Part shown: positions 1-9,382 of the stretch, one piece after another
How positions within the stretch are numbered: position 1 is the stretch's first letter
How the letters are laid out: every line of letters begins with the position of its first letter
Assembly: GCF_001550135.1 (NCBI RefSeq)
Contig: NZ_LRUE01000025.1
Location: 3,566-67,565 of the forward strand
Reading direction: 5' to 3'
Length of the DNA: 64,000 nucleotides
Source of the DNA: Pseudoalteromonas shioyasakiensis
Lineage (GTDB): Bacteria; Pseudomonadota; Gammaproteobacteria; Enterobacterales; Alteromonadaceae
Made by a program: the position numbers and the translations under genes
The notes under the pieces: generated by a model
The model's input: only the letters and a program-made list of their open reading frames with translations
Told to the model about the DNA's origin: nothing
Database searches by the model: none

Positions 1-55
1 AACTCGTGACCTCAACCTTGGCAAGGTTGCGCTCTACCAACTGAGCTAGTGCCGC
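1..55 (-). tRNA. tRNA-Gly (GCC anticodon), 3' part cut by window start
   Basis: Read on the minus strand the segment begins GCGGCACTAGCTCAG, with a D-loop GTTGGTAGAGC and an anticodon arm CTTGCCAAG, giving anticodon GCC for glycine. The T arm is cut off at position 1. A tRNA-Gly after pgsA is the usual gammaproteobacterial order (uvrY-uvrC-pgsA-glyW). It has its own promoter just upstream, so it does not depend on the pgsA transcript. More tRNAs may follow outside the window. Confidence 0.93.
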
Positions 56-95
56 TTTCTTTATCTTGGGGGCTATGCCCTCTCAACACGGACGC

Positions 96-123
96 ATTCT
101 ACAGAGATTATTAAACGCGTCAA
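96..123 (-). promoter_or_regulatory. Sigma70 promoter of the tRNA-Gly unit
   Basis: On the minus strand there is TTGACG (118-123), a 16-nt spacer and TAGAAT (96-101), followed by a GC-rich discriminator (GCGTCC). Near-consensus boxes plus a GC-rich discriminator are typical of stringently controlled stable-RNA promoters. The start would fall about 35 nt before the tRNA. Confidence 0.8.
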
Positions 124-194
124 TATAAAAAATGCTAGTTTTGAACTGTTTGCTTATTTTTTATCTAAAACGGTGTGTAATTAAACGTTTAGGA

Positions 195-740
195 TCAATT
201 TTTGGTCAATTCTGACCATGCTGCCATTAAATACTGCAACATAGAACTAAGCGTTAAGAATGTTGCGACGTACAAAAGGCCATAACTTAAGTAGATCATC
301 CATGTATCAAACTGCCAGATCAAACCAATAATGGCTAGCATTTGTGCCGCAGTTTTAAACTTGCCCATGTTTGATACAGCTACGTTGTCACGTTTACCCT
401 GCTCTGCCATCCATTCGCGTAAGGCAGAGATAACAATTTCACGGCTAATAATCACTAATGCCGGAATAGTCATATACAAACTTTGATAGTGGCTTGATAA
501 AGCAACCAGTGCTGCACACACCATTACTTTGTCAGCGACAGGATCTAAGAACGCACCAAAAGGCGTTGACTGATTTAAACGACGCGCTAGATAGCCATCA
601 AGGATATCTGTGATTGACGCAAGCCAGAAAACAAACGCAGCTGCGAAAAACGCCCATGAGAAAGGCAAATAAAATATCACCAAAAAAATGGGGATAAGAA
701 AAAGTCTAAAGGTTGTGAGTGTGTTTGGAATATTCCACAT
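195..740 (-). CDS. pgsA: CDP-diacylglycerol--glycerol-3-phosphate 3-phosphatidyltransferase
   Basis: Inner-membrane enzyme joining CDP-diacylglycerol and glycerol-3-phosphate into phosphatidylglycerol phosphate, the committed step to phosphatidylglycerol and cardiolipin. The 181-aa protein is of normal family length and starts MWNIPNTLTTFRL, as PgsA proteins do. The CDP-alcohol phosphotransferase signature is complete near residues 45-70: DGYLARR, then G, then D-x3-D within GAFLDPVADK. Several hydrophobic segments fit a multi-pass membrane protein. It lies 42 bp downstream of uvrC on the same strand and is probably co-transcribed with uvrY and uvrC. Confidence 0.95.
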   Translation of the reverse strand: MWNIPNTLTTFRLFLIPIFLVIFYLPFSWAFFAAAFVFWLASITDILDGYLARRLNQSTPFGAFLDPVADKVMVCAALVALSSHYQSLYMTIPALVIISREIVISALREWMAEQGKRDNVAVSNMGKFKTAAQMLAIIGLIWQFDTWMIYLSYGLLYVATFLTLSSMLQYLMAAWSELTKN

Positions 741-782
741 AACTACTTGGAGATGTCTTTTTTTACTATATTCGCACGAAGG

Positions 783-2606
783 CTACGCCTTGTCATGCAA
801 ATGATTAAATATCTTTTCAGCCATTTCAGGGCTGATCCCAGGAACTTGTTTTAATTGGTCTATATTAGCAGCTTTTACCCCTTGCATGCCCCCTAAATAT
901 TTTAATAATGCTTGTCGGCGCTTTTGTCCTACGCCGGTAATTTCTTCTAACAATGATTGTGTGCGTTGTTTTTGTCGTTTATTACGATGCCCTGCAATGG
1001 CAAAACGGTGCGACTCATCACGAATATGCTGAATTAAATGCAGCGCTGGCGCATCTGAATCAAGTGGTATTGTTTTACGTCCACCATCAATTAATAGCGT
1101 TTCTAAACCTGGTTTTCGGCTAGTACCTTTTGCAACACCCACCAGCAATGGCATTTTATTATGCGGCCAGTTTTCAAAATATTGCTCAGCACGAGATAAT
1201 TGACCTTTACCACCATCGATGAAGATGACATCTGGAATTTTTTCTTCATCGACTACTTTGTTGTAGCGTTTATTAAGTGCAAATTCCATCGCAGCATAAT
1301 CATCACCGCCGGTGATACCAGTAACATTAAATCGACGATATTCTTTATTATTAGGCCCTTGCGAATCAAACACCACACAACTTGCTACCGTGTTTTCACC
1401 CATTGTATGGCTGATATCAAAACATTCCATGCGATTAATATCATCTAGGCGTAATGTTTCTTTTAATTGTGCGTAACGTTTGTTGATTGAATCCTGCGTG
1501 CTTTGCTTAACACTAATGCTGTTAAGTGCATTTTTATTAGCAAGTTTTAAATACTGTGCCCGCTCACCGCGATTAGCAACTTTTAGACTCACTTTACGTT
1601 CAGAGATTGCCGTAAGCGCTTCGCTTAATGGCTCACTTTCTTCAATACTAAACGGTAATATAATTTCTTTAGCAATACGCCCTGTTGCACCGGGAGCTAG
1701 ATAATATTGTCCTAAAAAAGAAGTTAGAATTTCTTCTTCACCTGAGTCTTTTGGCACTTTAGGGAAATAAGTTTTACTGCCTAGCACTTTGTGGTCGCGG
1801 ATCATTAATAAGTGAACCGCATTTAAACCATTTAAATGCGCAAAACCCACTACATCCATTTCGGCATGGTTACCTGAAATAGATTGCTGCTCCTGCATTT
1901 TTCGAAGCAACATGATTTGGTCACGCACTTTGGCCGCAAGCTCAAATTTAAGTTCTTTACTTGCTTGCTCCATTTTAGTAACTAAATCGGCAATGACTTC
2001 ATGAGATTTGCCCAACAAAAACTTGCGAACAAAATCAACTTCTTGTTGATATTCTTCATCGGAGATTTTATTCACACACGGCGCTGAGCAGCGCTTTAAC
2101 TGATATTGTAAACATGGACGGCTTCTAGCTCGGTAATACGCATCTTCACATTGGCGAACCGGAAAGATTTTTTGCATTAAACGCAAACTTTCAGATACCG
2201 CTCCCGCACTTGGGAATGGGCCAAAATATTCACCTTTAATTTTTCGGCTACCACGATGAAAAGCAAGTCGCGGGTGCTTATGATCAGTTAAAAGAATATA
2301 CGGATATGACTTATCATCTCGCAGCAAAATATTGTAACGAGGCTGATATTTTTTAATTAGGTTGTTTTCGAGTAATAAGGCTTCGGTTTCAGTGTTGGTC
2401 AGGGTGACTTCAATACCGCAAATATTACTTACTAATACACGCGTTTTGCTATCAGTCACATTGCTACGGAAGTAACTACTTACGCGCTTTTTTAGATTTT
2501 TAGCCTTACCAACATAGATAACTTGCCCTTCACTATCAAGCATTCGGTAGACACCGGGCTCACTTGATAGTGTTTTTAGAAAACGGGCTGGTTCGAAATC
2601 AGACAT
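783..2606 (-). CDS. uvrC: UvrABC system protein C (excinuclease subunit)
   Basis: Subunit of the nucleotide-excision-repair nuclease that cuts damaged DNA on both sides of a lesion marked by UvrA/UvrB. The 607-aa product has the GIY-YIG nuclease domain first (PGVYRMLDSEGQVIYVGKAK, about residues 18-37), then a UVR motif for UvrB contact near 205-240, a C-terminal RNase H-like nuclease half, and helix-hairpin-helix motifs in the last 60 residues (ITGVGQKRRQALL, QVPGISPEMAEKI). It starts 8 bp after the uvrY stop, the conserved uvrY-uvrC arrangement. No LexA-like box was seen in front of it. Confidence 0.97.
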   Translation of the reverse strand: MSDFEPARFLKTLSSEPGVYRMLDSEGQVIYVGKAKNLKKRVSSYFRSNVTDSKTRVLVSNICGIEVTLTNTETEALLLENNLIKKYQPRYNILLRDDKSYPYILLTDHKHPRLAFHRGSRKIKGEYFGPFPSAGAVSESLRLMQKIFPVRQCEDAYYRARSRPCLQYQLKRCSAPCVNKISDEEYQQEVDFVRKFLLGKSHEVIADLVTKMEQASKELKFELAAKVRDQIMLLRKMQEQQSISGNHAEMDVVGFAHLNGLNAVHLLMIRDHKVLGSKTYFPKVPKDSGEEEILTSFLGQYYLAPGATGRIAKEIILPFSIEESEPLSEALTAISERKVSLKVANRGERAQYLKLANKNALNSISVKQSTQDSINKRYAQLKETLRLDDINRMECFDISHTMGENTVASCVVFDSQGPNNKEYRRFNVTGITGGDDYAAMEFALNKRYNKVVDEEKIPDVIFIDGGKGQLSRAEQYFENWPHNKMPLLVGVAKGTSRKPGLETLLIDGGRKTIPLDSDAPALHLIQHIRDESHRFAIAGHRNKRQKQRTQSLLEEITGVGQKRRQALLKYLGGMQGVKAANIDQLKQVPGISPEMAEKIFNHLHDKA

Positions 2607-2614
2607 TGAGCAAA

Positions 2615-3265
2615 TTAATGCGAGCTATCAATGTCGATCATTTTATGACGAATTGCTAAATGGGTAAGTTCAACATCCCCCCCTACATTTAGCTTTTCAA
2701 ACATGCGATAGCGATAGCTATTCACTGTTTTTGAACTCAGGTTCAAGCGATCCGCAATATCTTGCGCTTTCTCACCTTTAGTGATCATCAGCATGATTTG
2801 CAGCTCACGCTCAGACAAACTCTGGAATGGGTTTTCATCTGTGCGACCGCTTACCTGAGCAAGGGCAATTTGTTGTGCAATTTCAGGCGCAATATAGCGT
2901 TGCCCTGCATTAACCGCACGAATGGCATTAACCATTTCATCAGAGCCGGCACCTTTTGTCAGATAACCATGAGCACCGATTTGCATTACTTTGCTTGGGA
3001 ATGGATCTTCACAATGCACTGTAAGCACAATAATTTTTACATCTGGGCAATAACGACAGATTTTCTTTGTCGCTTCTAAACCGCCAATACCTGGCATATT
3101 CATGTCCATCAACACGATATCGGGTGAATGTTGACGGCAAAATTGCACCGCTTCTTCACCGGTTTTAGCTTCACCCACCACTTTAAAACCACGAACATCA
3201 TCAAGTATACGTCTGATCCCTGTCCGTACAAGTTCATGGTCATCAACTAAAAGTACATTAATCAA
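2615..3265 (-). CDS. uvrY: UvrY/GacA-family response regulator (TTG start)
   Basis: LuxR/NarL-type response regulator, the partner of BarA/GacS-type kinases; in this family it activates CsrB-like small RNAs that titrate CsrA. A receiver domain (INVLLVDDHELVRTGIRRIL, phospho-Asp in VLMDMNMPG) is followed by a LuxR helix-turn-helix (LSERELQIMLMITKGEKAQDIADRL). The open frame extends to 3304, but family alignment begins at (M)INVLLVDDHE. The codon there is TTG at 3265 with GAGGGTG a few bases upstream, so I chose it, giving 216 aa. No BarA-like gene is adjacent. Confidence 0.93.
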   Translation of the reverse strand: MINVLLVDDHELVRTGIRRILDDVRGFKVVGEAKTGEEAVQFCRQHSPDIVLMDMNMPGIGGLEATKKICRYCPDVKIIVLTVHCEDPFPSKVMQIGAHGYLTKGAGSDEMVNAIRAVNAGQRYIAPEIAQQIALAQVSGRTDENPFQSLSERELQIMLMITKGEKAQDIADRLNLSSKTVNSYRYRMFEKLNVGGDVELTHLAIRHKMIDIDSSH

Positions 3266-3329
3266 TGGAACACCCTCAAATAACCCAAATAGCTGCTTTC
3301 GCACAATTTAATGTGCCACATTAGCACAG

Positions 3330-3364
3330 AAAAAGTGAAACGATAAATCAAAATATCGTTTCAC
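3330..3364 (-). terminator. Rho-independent terminator of the symporter gene
   Basis: Perfect 11-bp stem GTGAAACGATA/TATCGTTTCAC (3335-3345 and 3354-3364) with an 8-nt loop, followed on the minus strand by five T. It lies just after the symporter stop codon and before uvrY. Confidence 0.8.
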
Positions 3365-3373
3365 TAATTAATT

Positions 3374-4525
3374 TTAAGCTGAAGCTTTCTCGCTGAAACG
3401 ATCAACCCATAGGGCAATGATACCATCACCTGTTACATTACAGGCAGTACCAAAGCTATCTTGTGCTAAATAAAGTGCAATCATTAATGCAACTGCACCT
3501 TCATTAAAACCAAGCATACTTGTTAAAAGACCCAATGCCGACATAACTGCCCCACCTGGTGCGCCAGGGGCAGCAATCATTACAACGCCTAGCATCATAA
3601 TAAATGGCAACATACCAAATAACGATGGTACATCCATATTCGGTGATAAGAACATGACAGCCATTGCACATGTCACAATCGTAATTGTTGAGCCCGATAA
3701 ATGGATAGTTGCGCATAAAGGCACTGTAAAGTTAGCAACATCTTCTTTTACGTTATTTGCTTTGCTTGAGCGAAGTGAAACTGGAATTGTTGCTGCACTC
3801 GACATTGTACCTAAAGCAGTAAAATAAGCGGGTAGCATATTTTTTACAAGCTCTAAAGGATTACGCTTTAGTAAAAGGCCTGTAGATACATATAAAACAG
3901 TAAGCCATAGCCAATGCATAATTAATGCAGCTAGCAAAACAATACCAAATGTTTGCAGCGTATCAACCACGGTGCCAGCAACTGTCATTTCCGCGAATAC
4001 ACCGGCAATGTAGAAAGGTAACGCAGGAATAATTACTTTTGCTAGTAAGCCATCAATCACATCACGGCCCTGATCAGATACTTTCTTTAACGTATCAAGC
4101 TGTAACTGGCTCATACCAATACCAAAAATGAATGCCGCAGCAAGTGCTGTCATTACACTCATTAGAGGTGGAATTTCTAAATCAATAAAGCTGCCAACTT
4201 CGGTAGCAACTTCTGCTTCAAACGTTAAACCGCCATCAAACAATGGGATCATAGCGCTGACAAGTAAAAACGCTAAGGTTCCAGCAATAACGGTTGAACC
4301 ATATGCAAAGCCAACTGTTTTTCCTAACAAATGGCCTGACCCTTTTGGTAAACCAGCAATACCTGATGCGATAAAAAATAAAATAATTAACGGGATGGTA
4401 AAGGTGATCAACTGACCTATTATTTCTTTTACTGTGTAAAGGAGTTCAACACCTGTTAGTGGCACATATAAGCCCACTAAAATACCGGCAACAATACCAG
4501 CAATTAATTTTAGAATTAAATTCAT
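3374..4525 (-). CDS. Dicarboxylate/amino acid:cation symporter (DAACS family)
   Basis: Secondary transporter of the glutamate/aspartate/C4-dicarboxylate family, moving an anionic substrate with Na+ or H+. The 383-aa product is hydrophobic throughout and has the family's serine-rich re-entrant loop (ALGTMSSAATIPVSLRSSK) and the C-terminal QDSFGTACNVTGDGIIALWVDRF region. ATG at 4525 is preferred over an upstream GTG because MNLILKLIAGIVAGILVGLY matches the usual N-terminal membrane helix. It is a single-gene unit with its own terminator, divergent from the DUF5916 gene. The substrate cannot be read from the sequence. Confidence 0.9.
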   Translation of the reverse strand: MNLILKLIAGIVAGILVGLYVPLTGVELLYTVKEIIGQLITFTIPLIILFFIASGIAGLPKGSGHLLGKTVGFAYGSTVIAGTLAFLLVSAMIPLFDGGLTFEAEVATEVGSFIDLEIPPLMSVMTALAAAFIFGIGMSQLQLDTLKKVSDQGRDVIDGLLAKVIIPALPFYIAGVFAEMTVAGTVVDTLQTFGIVLLAALIMHWLWLTVLYVSTGLLLKRNPLELVKNMLPAYFTALGTMSSAATIPVSLRSSKANNVKEDVANFTVPLCATIHLSGSTITIVTCAMAVMFLSPNMDVPSLFGMLPFIMMLGVVMIAAPGAPGGAVMSALGLLTSMLGFNEGAVALMIALYLAQDSFGTACNVTGDGIIALWVDRFSEKASA

Positions 4526-4740
4526 AACGATCACTTCAATTTTTAGGTGGTAATCTTTTACCACGTTTTAGTTTACTTTTGTTATAAAACAGCCAAATTA
4601 ACGTTTAACTGCGCAAATTACCACCACAGCTTGTTAGAATCTAATTTGAACGTAAATATATGCGCCCTGTCGCGTTGCATTTGTTAACAAAGTTGCAAAT
4701 TAATAACATGCTCGCAGTTTTGAATACCCGTATAGTGCTT

Positions 4741-7074
4741 ATGTATAAATCAATGTTAAGTGCCGCTCTATTAAGCGTGCCTTTTACCAGCTTGGCCACC
4801 AGCCAACCCGTCACCCTTCCTTTTATTGCAGAGCAGGCAACAATCGACGGCCAGCTCAATGAGCCAAGTTGGCAACGTGCCAAAAAAATTACCATAGACA
4901 ATGTTACTTGGCCTTATGAAAACAGTAAAAGCCCAGTTACCACCCACGCTTATGTTTATGAAGATGGCGAAACACTTTTTATTGGCTTTGAAGCGAATGA
5001 TCCAAACCCAGAGCTTATTCGTGCTTTTTACCGTGACCGTGACGCAGCCTGGGATGATGACCTAGTCGGGCTAAAAATTGATTCATACAATAATTCTCAA
5101 TTAGCCTATCAATTTTTTATTAACCCACTTGGCGTACAACAAGATTCAATAGAAAACGAACTGACTAAACATGAAAGCTCATCATGGGACGGTATTTGGG
5201 ATAGCGTCGGTGTTATTCATGATAAAGGCTACACAGTTGAAGTTGCCATTCCATTACGCGTATTGAATTTTGACGACAGCGTAGCAAGTAAGACTATGGC
5301 GATGGAGTTTTTACGCTTTTTACCGCGCAGTGAACGGTTACGTATCTCAAATATGCAAATTGACCATGGTAACAACTGTTGGATTTGCCAAATGCCAAGT
5401 TACCAAGGTTTTGAACAAGCAAAGCAAGGCAATAATGTGGCGATTATTCCATCTGTGGTGCTTGGCAAAAATGAGACCCGTGATATTGATGGCGCACAAG
5501 TGGCTGATTGGGAGACAGAAAACAATACTGAAGCCAGCCTCGATGTTAAATGGGGGATCACCCCAGATATCACTCTAAATGCGACAATTAATCCTGATTT
5601 TTCTCAGGTTGAAGCGGATGTAGCACAATTGAGTGTGAACAATAATTTCAGTTTATTCTTCCCAGAAAAGCGTGCCTTCTTTTTAGATAACGCTGACTAC
5701 TTTGCCTCAACACTTAACCTTATTCATACCCGTAATATCGCCCAGCCAGATTACGGCACGAAAATCACCGGAAGTAAAAATGGCCATACATTTGCCGGCT
5801 TCATTGCCAATGATACACAAACCAATGTGTTGATCCCGGGCAATTTAGGCTCATCGCTTGTCGCCCTTGACGAGAAAAGTGAAAACGGTGCCCTGCGTTA
5901 TCGATACGATTTTGAATCAGGATTATCACTCGGTTCAACGGCAACACACAGACAAAGTGATGACTATAAAAACACGGTTTATAGTATTGATAGCAAATAC
6001 AAACCAACAGTGAACGATGTTTTCTTAGTGCAAGTATTAAAGTCACAAACGCAATACAGCCAAGATTTTATCGACGAGTTATGTGATGGTGATAACTGCT
6101 CACAACCCGAGCAAGTAATCTGTGAATTAAATAGTGACTGCGACTATAACGAAGGCGTACTTCGTGTTTTAAGTAGAGAACAGCAATCAGGTACTGGCTA
6201 CTACCTAAAGTATCAACACGACGAGAAGTACTGGCGTGCCTTCGCTGATTATAATTACCGTGATGCTGATTTAAGAGCTGACTTGGGCTTTATCTCACAA
6301 GTTGATTTTAAAAAGTTTACGACTGGTGGCGAATACCGCTGGTATGGCGATAAAGGCAATTGGTGGAATCGCGCTAACCTTTACGCCGATTGGGATATTA
6401 CCCACAACGAAAATAACGAACTTCTTGAAAAAGAAGCACAAACTAGTTTTTCAGTCAGCGGCCCGTTACAGAGCTTTTTTGAGGTCTCTGTTGAACACCG
6501 TAACCGCACCGGCCTTCGCCACGATAAATCACGTTTAGATATCGACGGCAACACTGACTTGTTTAGCGAAAATGGCGTTGGCTTTTACAGTGACTTTAAA
6601 CCAAAAGCTGGAGTATTTGCTTCTCTATATATGTATACAGGTAATGCCGTTGATTTAGCGAATAACCGCGTTGGTGATAAGTTCCATATACGCCCTGTGC
6701 TGAATATGAACCTTGGTAAGCATTTTGAAGTGCGTTTACGTCATACTTATGAGCAGCTTGAAGCCGATGGCAGTGAAGTATTTACCGCCAACTTAAGTGA
6801 TGTACGTTTTACTTACCAATTCAACGTGAATAGCTTTTTACGCCTTGCAGTCATTTATACCGATTTAGAACGCAACCAGGCTAATTACATTGATAATGTA
6901 GATAGCCAATATAAAAACCTAGCCACTCAGCTGTTGTATTCTTACAAGCTGAACCCGCAAACGGTATTCTTTGCTGGTTACTCAGATAATGGCTATCAAG
7001 ATGATGAGCTATCATCAATTACTAAAGAGCAGCGTACGTTATTTGCCAAGTTTAGCTACGCTTGGTTGCTTTAA
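4741..7074 (+). CDS. DUF5916-type outer-membrane protein with CBM9-like N-terminal domain
   Basis: Predicted exported protein of 777 aa. The chosen ATG gives a signal peptide (MYKSMLSAALLSVPFTSLAT); the frame is open 81 bases further upstream, but no good ribosome site decides the start. Residues about 25-200 look like the carbohydrate-binding family 9-like domain (IDGQLNEPSWQRA, then a DDLVGLKID strand). The rest looks like a DUF5916 beta-barrel: FFPEKRAFFLDNADYF, many alternating aromatic strands, and a terminal aromatic-rich strand ending FAKFSYAWLL. The family often sits near outer-membrane or peptidase genes and its role is unknown. Here it stands alone between divergent and terminated units. 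Confidence 0.75.
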   Translation: MYKSMLSAALLSVPFTSLATSQPVTLPFIAEQATIDGQLNEPSWQRAKKITIDNVTWPYENSKSPVTTHAYVYEDGETLFIGFEANDPNPELIRAFYRDRDAAWDDDLVGLKIDSYNNSQLAYQFFINPLGVQQDSIENELTKHESSSWDGIWDSVGVIHDKGYTVEVAIPLRVLNFDDSVASKTMAMEFLRFLPRSERLRISNMQIDHGNNCWICQMPSYQGFEQAKQGNNVAIIPSVVLGKNETRDIDGAQVADWETENNTEASLDVKWGITPDITLNATINPDFSQVEADVAQLSVNNNFSLFFPEKRAFFLDNADYFASTLNLIHTRNIAQPDYGTKITGSKNGHTFAGFIANDTQTNVLIPGNLGSSLVALDEKSENGALRYRYDFESGLSLGSTATHRQSDDYKNTVYSIDSKYKPTVNDVFLVQVLKSQTQYSQDFIDELCDGDNCSQPEQVICELNSDCDYNEGVLRVLSREQQSGTGYYLKYQHDEKYWRAFADYNYRDADLRADLGFISQVDFKKFTTGGEYRWYGDKGNWWNRANLYADWDITHNENNELLEKEAQTSFSVSGPLQSFFEVSVEHRNRTGLRHDKSRLDIDGNTDLFSENGVGFYSDFKPKAGVFASLYMYTGNAVDLANNRVGDKFHIRPVLNMNLGKHFEVRLRHTYEQLEADGSEVFTANLSDVRFTYQFNVNSFLRLAVIYTDLERNQANYIDNVDSQYKNLATQLLYSYKLNPQTVFFAGYSDNGYQDDELSSITKEQRTLFAKFSYAWLL

Positions 7075-7084
7075 GACCCTATTA

Positions 7085-7114
7085 GCGCACCTTTTGGTGC
7101 GCGCCCTTCTTTTC
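7085..7114 (+). terminator. Terminator after the DUF5916 gene
   Basis: Stem GCGCACC/GGTGCGC (7085-7091, 7096-7102), loop TTTT, then a pyrimidine-rich run ending in four T. It begins 10 bp after the stop codon. The T-tract is interrupted, so strength is uncertain. Confidence 0.65.
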
Positions 7115-7269
7115 CCACCTTATTACTAAATGCTATAAGCCTATTCGCTATATGTTATAGCCAAACTTTACTTTCGTTTTTATTTCACCACAGTAAAGTG
7201 TGACTATTACAGATCGCTAGCCTAAGCTAGTTGATCAACGATTGAATAAATTGCTTCCAAGGGAACACT

Positions 7270-8238
7270 ATGTCTAACATTTTTGAAGATAATTCATTAA
7301 CGATTGGTAATACACCAATTGTAAAGCTTAACCGCGTAACCTCAGGTAATGTTTTTGCTAAAGTAGAATCACGTAACCCAAGCTTCAGTGTTAAATGCCG
7401 TATTGGCGCTTCAATGATCTGGGAAGCAGAAAAGTCAGGTGTATTAACCAAAGAAAAAGAGTTAATCGAGCCGACTTCAGGTAACACAGGTATCGCACTT
7501 GCGTTCGTAGCAGCTTCTCGTGGCTATAAGCTAACCCTGACTATGCCTAACACAATGAGCTTAGAGCGTCGTAAATTATTAAAAGCCTTAGGTGCTAACC
7601 TAGTATTGACTGATGGCGCTAAGGGTATGAATGGAGCGATTGAAAAAGCAAAAGAAATTCAAGCCAGTGAGCCTGAAAAATACATTCTTTTACAACAGTT
7701 CGAAAACCCAGCTAACCCGAAAATTCACTTTGAAACAACGGGCCCTGAAATCTATGAAGCAATGGACGGTAAAATCGATATCTTCGTAGCAGGTGTTGGT
7801 ACTGGTGGTACTATTACGGGTGTTAGCCGTTACCTTAAACTAGAAAAAGGTTTAAATGTACAGTCGGTTGCTGTTGAACCAACTAACTCTCCAGTTATTA
7901 GCCAAACATTAGCTGGTGAAGAAGTTAAACCAGGCCCTCATAAAATCCAAGGTATCGGTGCAGGCTTCATTCCTGGCAACCTTGATTTAGAAGTTGTAGA
8001 CGCTGCAGAGCAAGTATCAAATGAAGATGCGATTGCTATGGCTCATGAACTGATGAAAAACGAAGGTATTTTAGTGGGTATTTCTTCTGGTGCAGCAGTA
8101 GTTGCGGCAAAACGCCTTGCTGAAAAACCTGAGAACGCAGACAAGAACATTGTGGTAATTTTACCAAGTGCGACTGAGCGTTACTTATCTAGCCCATTAT
8201 TTGCTGAAGAGTTCAGCGATAAAGAGCTAGTTCAGTAA
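7270..8238 (+). CDS. cysK: Cysteine synthase A (O-acetylserine sulfhydrylase)
   Basis: PLP enzyme of the cytosol making L-cysteine from O-acetylserine and sulfide, the last step of sulfate assimilation. The 322-aa product matches CysK along its whole length. The PLP lysine is K42 in SFSVKCRIG, the substrate loop is PTSGNTGIAL, the phosphate-binding loop GVGTGGTITG, and the C-terminal GISSGAAV is present. The start at MSNIFEDNSLTIGNTP follows AAGGGAA. The 155-bp upstream gap contains small dyads (GCTATAA/TTATAGC at 7132-7161; CTAGC-CTAA-GCTAG near 7217) that may be regulatory. A strong terminator follows. Confidence 0.97.
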   Translation: MSNIFEDNSLTIGNTPIVKLNRVTSGNVFAKVESRNPSFSVKCRIGASMIWEAEKSGVLTKEKELIEPTSGNTGIALAFVAASRGYKLTLTMPNTMSLERRKLLKALGANLVLTDGAKGMNGAIEKAKEIQASEPEKYILLQQFENPANPKIHFETTGPEIYEAMDGKIDIFVAGVGTGGTITGVSRYLKLEKGLNVQSVAVEPTNSPVISQTLAGEEVKPGPHKIQGIGAGFIPGNLDLEVVDAAEQVSNEDAIAMAHELMKNEGILVGISSGAAVVAAKRLAEKPENADKNIVVILPSATERYLSSPLFAEEFSDKELVQ

Positions 8239-8267
8239 CCACTAAGAATCACTTAATTGTTAAAAAA

Positions 8268-8291
8268 GGATGCAGGCATGCATCCTTTTTT
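8268..8291 (+). terminator. Rho-independent terminator of cysK
   Basis: Stem GGATGCA/TGCATCC with loop GGCA (8268-8285), preceded by six A and followed by six T. Confidence 0.9.
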
Positions 8292-8393
8292 ATTACCTAA
8301 AATAAATAAAACCAATAATTTTACCGAGTTAACTTTACATCATGCTCATTTAGTCACACACTTAATTTTAAGTTCACTCGAAAAACTACAACA

Positions 8394-8834
8394 ATGAAAA
8401 ATATACTTTTAACTTTTATCCTTCTAAGTAGCAGCATTCTTTTCGGTTGCGGTTCTGAAGACGCACCAAAGGGCGAAAAAAACACCCCAGGTAATGTAGC
8501 GACTCTCTATTTTGATGCTTTATACAACCAAAACGATTTAAATCTTGCGATGGAATATGCCACGCCTAAAATGGCGCGAATTATGAAATCTTATGGCACC
8601 GCTGGGCAGTTCGCTCGTAACCTGGTTAATATGCAATACGATGAAGTGGTGATTGAAGTCGATATGACTAACATGAGTCTACGCGAACAATATGGCGATA
8701 AAGCTAACATCAATTTGATTTTTACGGGTTATTTTAATGGTAAGAAAATTGATGATATGCGCAGTGTGAAAATGATGCGTAAAAAAGGCAAGTGGTACAT
8801 TGAAAAAATTAATGCCGATCCATTTGCGCGATAA
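8394..8834 (+). CDS. Small lipoprotein with NTF2-like (DUF4878-type) fold, function unknown
   Basis: A 146-aa exported protein. A hydrophobic signal peptide ends in the lipobox LFGC with Cys19, followed by GSED; Asp is not at +2, so outer-membrane sorting is plausible. The mature part (NVATLYFDALYNQNDLNLAMEYATP ... KKGKWYIEKI) looks like the small lumazine-binding/DUF4878-type NTF2-like proteins, in which a helix pair precedes a curved sheet. No catalytic residues can be named. It is a single gene ended by a bidirectional terminator. Confidence 0.75.
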   Translation: MKNILLTFILLSSSILFGCGSEDAPKGEKNTPGNVATLYFDALYNQNDLNLAMEYATPKMARIMKSYGTAGQFARNLVNMQYDEVVIEVDMTNMSLREQYGDKANINLIFTGYFNGKKIDDMRSVKMMRKKGKWYIEKINADPFAR

Positions 8835-8850
8835 TTAATTACGAAAACTA

Positions 8851-8878
8851 AAAAAGGGCCTGAAGGGCCCTTTTTTTT
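8851..8878. terminator. Bidirectional terminator between convergent genes
   Basis: Five A, stem GGGCC/GGCCC with loop TGAAG, then eight T. It sits between the lipoprotein (+) and the DUF6172 gene (-) and can act on both strands. Confidence 0.85.
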
Positions 8879-8909
8879 GAAAGAGTATTACTGCAGAACA
8901 GTATGGATA

Positions 8910-9209
8910 TTACTCTTCGTCAAACTCTTGATGTTGACGCTGTGCAGGACGCGCTAAGATTTCAACGTAAAACGATGTAAGCTGTTTTGCTTCGATATCG
9001 CTAATACATTTATTAATCTCTGCCACGTGAACGACATTGGCCTCATCCGGTGATTCACCAAACTTACAGTCAAACGCCCAATAGTCGGCGCCTGCTGGGA
9101 GTGTTTTATTACGCTCACGTTTTAAGTATTTTTTTACTTCGTGCTTGGCTGCATCAACCATACGAGGATATTTAATTTTCTCGTGGTTTAGCGTGAATGT
9201 TTTCTTCAT
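8910..9209 (-). CDS. DUF6172 family small protein
   Basis: A 99-aa basic cytosolic protein of unknown function. The sequence KKTFTLNHEKIKYPRMVDAAKHEVKKYLKRERNKTLP, then FDCKFG and HVAEINK, fits what I remember of the DUF6172 family. ATG at 9209 has AGGA eight bases upstream and agrees with family starts; the longer frame to 9275 would add an unlikely leader. It shares a terminator with the convergent lipoprotein gene. No partner is evident. Confidence 0.7.
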   Translation of the reverse strand: MKKTFTLNHEKIKYPRMVDAAKHEVKKYLKRERNKTLPAGADYWAFDCKFGESPDEANVVHVAEINKCISDIEAKQLTSFYVEILARPAQRQHQEFDEE

Positions 9210-9382
9210 TATAGTCCTAGTAACTTGGTTCAATGACAATGGCATTAAGCCATAGACTGCTATTATAACAAGCACATCTTAATTTAGCTGTACTTTTTGC
9301 AGTTTTACTTAAATATAAGTCTATTATTAGCTTATTCTTAGTGTATTCGAAGTCTATGACATTTCGATTAAGCCACTTATAC